DNA from: Akkermansia sp.
Lineage (GTDB): Bacteria > Verrucomicrobiota > Verrucomicrobiia > Verrucomicrobiales > Akkermansiaceae
NCBI GenBank assembly: GCA_020047775.1
Contig: JAIFNK010000083.1
Location: 1-6,041 of the forward strand
Reading direction: 5' to 3'
DNA: 6,041 nucleotides
Shown: positions 1 to 5,243 of the stretch, piece by piece
Position numbering within the stretch: the first letter of the stretch is position 1
How the letters are laid out: each line of letters begins with the position of its first letter
Translations under genes and position numbers: made by a program
Notes under the pieces: model-generated
What the model was told of the DNA's origin: nothing
Seen by the model: only the letters and a program-made list of their open reading frames with translations
The model's database searches: none

Positions 1-1
1 G

Positions 2-1450
2 ATCGCCTGGGGCACCTTCAATGCATTGAATTACACTGCGCCGCGCAAGCACCTCCACCTCTTCGGCGCACCTCTCAGCAAATGGGCGAAGTCCTACCAA
101 CTGCCCGAACGACCCGCCGGCTCCGTCCCTGCCGATGATGATTTCAGCTCCCCCTTTCCCGTTCCTGGAGGCCCGTGGAGCGACGAGAATGTGTTAATGG
201 AAACCCTGCTAGAGAATGGTGGCGCGGTCATTGGCGGACAACTGAATAGCGACAAGGTCACCGACGAAACCATCCGCACCTACCTTCACCATCCTGAAAT
301 CAGCCACCGCTTTGATGCCATGGGCGTTGTGCTGAAGTTGAAGAAGGACGACATCCTGCTCGAACTCCTGCGTTCCAAAGATGCTAGATTACGACACGTC
401 GGCATCATGGCCGTGCATGAACTTCTAGGAACGTGGAGAAAAAGCACTGACGAACAAATACACCGAGCCACCCCCGAGGTCATGACCGAAGTCGATAAAA
501 TCATCCGAAACCCCGAAGAATCCGCTTTCGTTAGAGGCTGGGCGGTTGGACTTCTGAAACATGCCAACATCGAACGCTTGCGCACATTCAGGCCTCTACT
601 TGCGGAATTGATGGAAAAAGGGCCCACCCAAGTAGGCGCAATCCAAGCCAGCATGCCTCTCCTGATAGACTCGGAAAGCTACCAGATCATCTTCCCCCCG
701 ATGATGAAGGCCATCTCAACCGCGACATCCTACTCAGTATCCATGTCCTCAACCGGCATGATCAGCAAGGCGATGGAGCAAGCCAGTCCGGAGATTAAGG
801 CTTACGGCTTGAAACAGCTCAAAAATCTCTACGGGGAACAACCAAAAAACCTGCTGAGTAACGACACGGGCATCTATGTGATACCCGATGGCGCTACGGC
901 CAAAAGGAAATCGATCGGGCAATCGCTCGCATTCTCCGAGGAAGGTCAGCAATTTATTAAACTCATCCCCAAGGTCACGCTGAAGTCCTACATCAGCGGC
1001 AAGGAATCCGACATGTTCACATTCAACGGCACATTCAAAAATGACAAAAAATACGTTGGCACGTGGCTATGGGCGGTATGGCCCGGTGCCAACAAGCCCG
1101 GAGAAATTGACACCCGCATCCAGGAGTGGCTCAAAAAGAGCAAAGGAAATGTCGATCTCAAAAACTCGAAAGACACGGTGGAACTCAAAGCAGACGGCAC
1201 CGTCCTATCGCGTTCCTACTATGGCCATAAAAATAGGCCGGGAGGATACTTCTGGACGGAAAACACCATCTTCGCAGTCAGCAAAAGCGAAGCCTATCAA
1301 ATTGAAATCCGCACCTACGATGGCCATGACTTCCTCATCATCGAGTCAGGCGGCTTTGCGCCCGTCATCCCCAAGGAAGGCGAAGCCGAAGCCACGGTAA
1401 TCACCCCCGACTACCACTGCGGCTACCACATCTATATGAGAAAGAAATAG
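2..1450 (+). CDS. HEAT-like repeat protein with beta-rich C-terminal domain, 5'-truncated, function unknown
   Basis: The frame is open to the window edge (codons from base 2 read IAWGTFNAL...), so the TTG at 26 is internal and the real start lies upstream; 483 codons are visible, ending in TAG. Seen: a 'PRKHLHLFGAP' segment (nt 38-70) and a Pro/Asp-rich stretch ending 'PGGPWSDENVL' (to about nt 199). Next comes a run of amphipathic helices resembling HEAT/alpha-alpha repeats (nt 266-670, for example around 'LLRSKDARLRHVGIMAVHEL'). A Ser/Met-rich stretch follows, then a beta-rich C-terminus (nt 1016-1369) with a 'GTWLWAVWPG' turn, 'ELKADGTVLSRSYY', 'GGYFWTENTIFAV' and 'DFLIIESGGF', whose strand pattern resembles lipocalin-like calycin domains. 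Overall it resembles the large DUF6288-type Verrucomicrobia/Planctomycetes proteins, but that assignment is from memory and weak. No catalytic motif is recognisable. It lies 95 nt upstream of the esterase gene on the same strand. A role in binding or scaffolding at the envelope is only inference. Confidence 0.85.
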   Translation: MAWGTFNALNYTAPRKHLHLFGAPLSKWAKSYQLPERPAGSVPADDDFSSPFPVPGGPWSDENVLMETLLENGGAVIGGQLNSDKVTDETIRTYLHHPEISHRFDAMGVVLKLKKDDILLELLRSKDARLRHVGIMAVHELLGTWRKSTDEQIHRATPEVMTEVDKIIRNPEESAFVRGWAVGLLKHANIERLRTFRPLLAELMEKGPTQVGAIQASMPLLIDSESYQIIFPPMMKAISTATSYSVSMSSTGMISKAMEQASPEIKAYGLKQLKNLYGEQPKNLLSNDTGIYVIPDGATAKRKSIGQSLAFSEEGQQFIKLIPKVTLKSYISGKESDMFTFNGTFKNDKKYVGTWLWAVWPGANKPGEIDTRIQEWLKKSKGNVDLKNSKDTVELKADGTVLSRSYYGHKNRPGGYFWTENTIFAVSKSEAYQIEIRTYDGHDFLIIESGGFAPVIPKEGEAEATVITPDYHCGYHIYMRKK

Positions 1451-1507
1451 ACGAAATACCAACTCGACCTCGCCATGGCTCGTTTTTACCGGAAAATAGA
1501 CGATATA
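1445..1507 (+). repeat. imperfect 14-nt direct repeat flanking the gene 1-gene 2 gap
   Basis: AAATAGACGAAATA (1445-1458, overlapping the stop codon of gene 1) recurs as AAATAGACGATATA (1494-1507) with one mismatch, 49 nt apart. It could be a pair of regulator half-sites or chance similarity in AT-rich DNA. No further copy was seen in the other intergenic gap. Confidence 0.3.
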
Positions 1508-1509
1508 AA
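1482..1509 (+). promoter_or_regulatory. weak candidate promoter ahead of the esterase gene
   Basis: The 95-nt gap between genes 1 and 2 (1451-1545) is the longest non-coding stretch in the window and is AT-rich in its middle. A TATAAA hexamer at 1504-1509 matches a sigma-70-type -10 at five of six positions. The T-rich GTTTTT at 1482-1487, 16 nt upstream, is a poor -35. The same spot carries one copy of an imperfect 14-nt repeat (1494-1507; other copy 1445-1458). Treat it as a candidate only; genes 1 and 2 could equally be co-transcribed. Confidence 0.2.
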
Positions 1510-1545
1510 CCTGCCTCATCACACGTAACCAACATCCGTAAAACC

Positions 1546-2754
1546 ATGAAAACACAATTACTCAAGCATCTCCTCTCCGACGGCTTGCTCCTCGCTGCCA
1601 CCACCAGCCTGCTCCTCACCGATGCCCATGCCAAGACATGGACCAGCGCCGACGGTGCCAAGACATTTGAAGCTGAACTAACAGAATTTTTTCCCGCCAC
1701 CGGCATGGTAAGCGTCAAATTACCCACCGGCAAGGAGATGAAGTTCTCAAAGAAAGTTCTCTCCGAGGAGGACATCAATTTCCTCAATGTAACTGGCAAG
1801 GTGAACGCACCCGTTGCTGGGAGTTCGTCTTCGAATCAGTCTTCAGCGGGCAAGATCGATGCCGATCCAAACAACCTGTTTAAACCGCATGACGGCAAGC
1901 CTGCCAACATGAGCAAGCCAGTCCAGGTGTTTATCCTGATGGGGCAATCGAACGCGATCGGATTTGGCAAGGTTGCCGGTTTGGAGACCTTGGTAAAGCA
2001 GGATAAGAAGTATCCCTACCTCGCGGACGGCTCGGGCAACTGGGTGGTGCGCCAGGATGTGCGCAACGTGCGCGTCATGAACAAAGAAGAATTCTACAAC
2101 GAATGGCTGACGGTCAGCGGAAAAACCATTGGCGTGGATATCGGCGCCGGCTATGCGCTGGGAAATGCCGTCGATGCACCCGTCTTGATCATCAAGAGTT
2201 GCATTGGCAACCGCGCCCTCAGTTTCGACCTGCTGCCGCCGGGTGCTGATGGCTACGCCGGCAACCTCGAAACGCCGAGGACACCGAAGGAGGGAGAATG
2301 GTATGCAGGTATCCAATACGATAGCGACGTGCATGCAGCCCAAAATGTTCTGGCGGATCTCAAAAAATACTATCCCGATGCGACCAAGTATGAGGTCGCG
2401 GGATTTTTCTTCTGGCAAGGCGAGAAGGATTGCGGCAACGCGGCTTGGGCAGATGCCTACGAAAAGAATCTCGTGCAATTCATCAAGGCACTGCGCAAAG
2501 ATTTCGAGGCCCCAAACGCAAAATTTGTCCTCGCCACCCTCGGCGAGCACACCAAGGGCTGCGGTAAACCCGTGTTCGATGCCCACATGGCCGTGGACGG
2601 CAAGGAAGGTAAATATCCAGAGTTCAAGGGCAACGTGGCCACCGTTTATACTAACCCCCTTTCGAAGGGTGGCGGCGGAAACAGCCACTACAACGGCAAT
2701 CCGGAAACCTACATGAACGTCGGTGAGGCCATGGGTAAGGCGATGGCCAATTAG
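1546..2754 (+). CDS. Secreted SHD1-like domain / SASA-family carbohydrate O-acetylesterase
   Basis: Predicted exported esterase removing acetyl groups from a glycan. Residues 1-29 form a signal peptide: basic MKTQLLKH, a Leu/Ala-rich core and an AHA|K cleavage site. Residues 30-80 ('TWTSADGAKTFEAEL ... KKVLSEEDINFL') match the small beta-barrel SHD1-like domain common in Planctomycetes and Verrucomicrobia secreted proteins. A Ser/Asn-rich linker (about 88-110) follows. Residues 125-402 are a SASA/SGNH-type hydrolase: 'ILMGQSNAIGFG' carries the nucleophile Ser135, 'FFFWQGEKDCGNAAW' (287-301) is the conserved W-x-G-E block, and 'NSHYNGNPETYMNVGEAMG' holds the probable catalytic His381. The usual Asp three residues before the His is Gly378 here. 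The family includes sialate, xylan and pectin acetylesterases, so the substrate is not fixed by sequence. The ATG at 1546 is chosen because it gives the signal peptide; no Shine-Dalgarno precedes it. It lies 47 nt ahead of the beta-helix gene and is probably co-transcribed with it. Confidence 0.92.
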   Translation: MKTQLLKHLLSDGLLLAATTSLLLTDAHAKTWTSADGAKTFEAELTEFFPATGMVSVKLPTGKEMKFSKKVLSEEDINFLNVTGKVNAPVAGSSSSNQSSAGKIDADPNNLFKPHDGKPANMSKPVQVFILMGQSNAIGFGKVAGLETLVKQDKKYPYLADGSGNWVVRQDVRNVRVMNKEEFYNEWLTVSGKTIGVDIGAGYALGNAVDAPVLIIKSCIGNRALSFDLLPPGADGYAGNLETPRTPKEGEWYAGIQYDSDVHAAQNVLADLKKYYPDATKYEVAGFFFWQGEKDCGNAAWADAYEKNLVQFIKALRKDFEAPNAKFVLATLGEHTKGCGKPVFDAHMAVDGKEGKYPEFKGNVATVYTNPLSKGGGGNSHYNGNPETYMNVGEAMGKAMAN

Positions 2755-2801
2755 AACAAAGGACAACCCGTTTTCCCACCAGCCCTCTTCCCCCATGCAC
2801 C

Positions 2802-5243
2802 ATGAAACACAAAACCATCGCAACATACATGTGCATCCCTTTGGTGGGGTGGGCATTGCTGCGTCAACAGCCTCTCAAAGGTGCTGAGGTTAAGCCTTTG
2901 GTCAGCAAAGGGTCGGATGGCAAGCTGGTCTACACCAAGGACGAGCAGGGCAACAGGATCGGCGACTTTTCACGCTGTGGCTACATGGGAGGGGGAGTCC
3001 GCATTCCGCTTCTGCCTGCAGTCGCTACCCTGTCACCATTGCAGGGCGAAGCTGACGACACGGAAAGAATCCAGTCGGCGCTCGACACCTTGGCAGCTCG
3101 TAAACCGGACGATCAAGGCTTGCGCGGAGCGCTCCTGCTAAAGCGCGGCACATACCGGGTTTATGGCACGCTCAAACTGTCAGCGTCAGGGGTAGTTCTT
3201 CGCGGGGAAGGACGAGGCGAAGACGGCACCATTCTTCTGGGCACAGGCAAGGTGCAGCGAACGCTGATCGCGGTCGGTGCAAAAGTGCGGATCAAGGAAG
3301 TGGCCGGCAGTCGCCAGAAAATTGCCGACAATTATGTGCCGTGGGGTGTCAGAGACTTCGAATTGGAATCCGCCAAGGGTTTTTCTGTGGGCGATTCTGT
3401 CATGGTCTTCCGGCCAAGCACGGCGAACTGGATCAGCGACATCGGAATGGATCGGATTAAAGCACGATCAGGGACCAAACAATGGGCTTCTGGTAGCTGC
3501 GATCTCAAGTTCGAGAGGACCATTACGGCGATCATAGTAAACCGGATTCAGCTGGATGCTCCGGTTGTTAATGCGATGGAATCGAAATACGGCGGAGGCT
3601 TTGTTTTCAAATTCACCGAAGAAGGTCGTTCGCGTCAAGTTGGCGTTGAGAATCTCAGGCTGATTTCAGAGTATGAGAAGGGGCAGGAAAACAAAGACGA
3701 GGCGCATGCCTGGACAGGAGTGGGTCTGAATCACACAGCAGACAGCTGGGTGAGAAATGTCACCACGGTTCACTTTAGCCATGCGGTGTCTCTTGGGTCG
3801 ATGTCCAAGTTTGTTACTGTACAGGACTGTGCCTGCCTGAAGCCTGTATCTTTAATCACTGGCGGGCGGCGTTATCCGTTTTGCTTCGATGGGCAATATG
3901 GTCTTGTTCAACGCTGCTACAGCGACAATTCGCGCCACGCCGCTGCGACAGGATCGGCTGTCTGTGGTCCGAATGTGTTTCTCGACTGCCTTGCGGAAAA
4001 CACACATTCCGACATCGGGCCGCATCATCGCTGGGCGGTGGGAATCCTCTGGGACAATTTGAAAGGCGGAGACTTCAATGCGCAGGATCGTGGCAACATG
4101 GGCTCGGGTCATGGTTGGGCGGGTGCCCAGCAGTTGTTCTGGAACTGCGTGACCTCTTCGATTTGCGTGCAGCAACCCCCGACGGCGCAGAATTATGCGA
4201 TCGGGTGTATCGGGAAGGTGAGCAAGGGTTCGTTTCCGGATCGGAAGCCGGGGCACTATGAATCGCACGGGGCGCATGTGGAGCCACGCAGTCTCTATGT
4301 CTCCAGCGTCAAGAGCGAGGTCCCCTATGGTTCGCAGAATGTGCAATATGACGATTCATCGAATCACCAGATGCAGAACATCATCCGCAATGGCGGGGTC
4401 TGCGGACGCCGCGCGTTTTTTGGCCGCTTCATCCTACGCTCGTTTGGGATTCCCACTTGGGGTGTCACTCAAAAAGCCCACGCCGCCCTCAGCCATTGGA
4501 CGCCGAAAGGCTGGGTGGTCAATCTCGGTGCCGGCTTCACACACAGTTGGTGGGACAAAGACGACGTGAAACTAGCCGGATCCGAGTTCTTGCTCGAAAG
4601 CCAGGCCCGCGCCCACCCGAAGGACTACTTCAAAATCCTTCGCTCGCAAATGGTCAGCCGCATCCTCGCCGAACCTGCTTACAGCGAACGCAACAACGTC
4701 GAAGGTGGGTTTTGGAGTCGTGTCGCCCTTCACCAATCCCGCACACTCGCCGCAAACACCCCCGACCTCGGAGCACTCGGCCAGGAACTTGCCGAGGCCA
4801 ACGAGCAAGAGCAAAAACTCGAGTCGGCAACTGCCGCCAAAGCCGATCGTGAAATCCAAGAAAAAGACGGTGGAATCACAATCCCGGCCGTAGCCCACGA
4901 AGATGCAACCGGCAAATCGGCCACCATGCGCTCGTTCTCGGGCGGCATGCAAATACACGCCTTCGGTGGCTTCAAGACGGATGATAAAATCCATGCCCCT
5001 ATGTCGGGGAACTACCTGCTTACCGCCAAGGTCGCCACGGCCCAGACCGGCCAGAAGTTCCTGTTCACCGTGAATGGCGGGCAGCCCGTTGAACAACCAG
5101 CGCCCTACACCATCGGCCTCTGGCAAACCACCGAAGCGATCCCCGTCGCCCTGAAAAATGGATCCAATTCCCTCCACTTCGAAATCGCCGAAGGCAGCCG
5201 TGGTGTCACTATCAAGGAATTCACCCTTACCCATGCGAAATAA
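2802..5243 (+). CDS. Secreted multidomain beta-helix (polysaccharide-lyase-like) protein with transglutaminase-like module and C-terminal carbohydrate-binding-like domain
   Basis: Predicted exported protein of 813 residues acting on or binding a polysaccharide. Residues 1 to about 28 look like a signal peptide (MKHK, then a short hydrophobic core), but the cleavage site is weak. Residues 52 to about 500 resemble a right-handed parallel beta-helix of the pectate_lyase_3 type: N-cap 'GDFSRCGYMGGG' (54-65), 'DDTERIQSALDTL' (85-97), 'LKRGTYRVYGTLKL' (113-126), then irregular beta rungs. A dense block at 402-449 has 'HSDIGPHHRW', D418, 'QDRGN' and 'GSGHGWAG', probably the active or metal-binding face. 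Residues 527 to about 600 contain 'GGVCGRRAFFGRFILRSFGI' and 'KAHAALSHW', the Cys534/His560 pattern of the transglutaminase-like (papain-fold) core. Residues 656-688 are a Glu/Ala/Lys-rich helical linker. Residues 690-813 form a beta-sandwich resembling CBM6/35-type modules ('MSGNYLLTAKVATAQTGQKF', 'GSNSLHFEIAEGS'). The whole protein may be structural or enzymatic; reaction and substrate are unknown. The ATG at 2802 has no Shine-Dalgarno. Confidence 0.88.
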   Translation: MKHKTIATYMCIPLVGWALLRQQPLKGAEVKPLVSKGSDGKLVYTKDEQGNRIGDFSRCGYMGGGVRIPLLPAVATLSPLQGEADDTERIQSALDTLAARKPDDQGLRGALLLKRGTYRVYGTLKLSASGVVLRGEGRGEDGTILLGTGKVQRTLIAVGAKVRIKEVAGSRQKIADNYVPWGVRDFELESAKGFSVGDSVMVFRPSTANWISDIGMDRIKARSGTKQWASGSCDLKFERTITAIIVNRIQLDAPVVNAMESKYGGGFVFKFTEEGRSRQVGVENLRLISEYEKGQENKDEAHAWTGVGLNHTADSWVRNVTTVHFSHAVSLGSMSKFVTVQDCACLKPVSLITGGRRYPFCFDGQYGLVQRCYSDNSRHAAATGSAVCGPNVFLDCLAENTHSDIGPHHRWAVGILWDNLKGGDFNAQDRGNMGSGHGWAGAQQLFWNCVTSSICVQQPPTAQNYAIGCIGKVSKGSFPDRKPGHYESHGAHVEPRSLYVSSVKSEVPYGSQNVQYDDSSNHQMQNIIRNGGVCGRRAFFGRFILRSFGIPTWGVTQKAHAALSHWTPKGWVVNLGAGFTHSWWDKDDVKLAGSEFLLESQARAHPKDYFKILRSQMVSRILAEPAYSERNNVEGGFWSRVALHQSRTLAANTPDLGALGQELAEANEQEQKLESATAAKADREIQEKDGGITIPAVAHEDATGKSATMRSFSGGMQIHAFGGFKTDDKIHAPMSGNYLLTAKVATAQTGQKFLFTVNGGQPVEQPAPYTIGLWQTTEAIPVALKNGSNSLHFEIAEGSRGVTIKEFTLTHAK

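Noticed and set aside
26..28. TTG as the start codon of the first gene
   Set aside because: The frame continues open to base 2 with protein-like sequence, and the product lacks a signal peptide or any N-terminal feature at the TTG; the gene is cut by the window edge.
1472..1487. GCCATGGC palindrome followed by TTTTT as an intrinsic terminator of gene 1
   Set aside because: The palindrome has no loop and its flanks do not pair, so no stable hairpin forms ahead of the T run.
2755..2801. Regulatory element between genes 2 and 3
   Set aside because: The 47-nt gap is pyrimidine-rich (runs of C and T) with no hairpin, promoter-like pair or ribosome binding site that can be supported.
1843..2856. 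337-codon open frame on the minus strand
   Set aside because: It lies antisense to the esterase gene and the start of the beta-helix gene, both of which have clear motifs. Its translation is Val/Ile/His/Leu-rich without recognisable domains, as expected of a shadow frame in GC-rich coding DNA.
3852..4346. 164-codon open frame on the minus strand
   Set aside because: Antisense to the most conserved part of the beta-helix protein; Arg/His-rich, low-complexity translation typical of a shadow.
4767..4866. Charged Glu/Ala/Lys-rich stretch as a true coiled-coil oligomerisation domain
   Set aside because: Only about 30 residues, without a clear heptad of hydrophobic positions; better read as a helical or flexible linker between modules.
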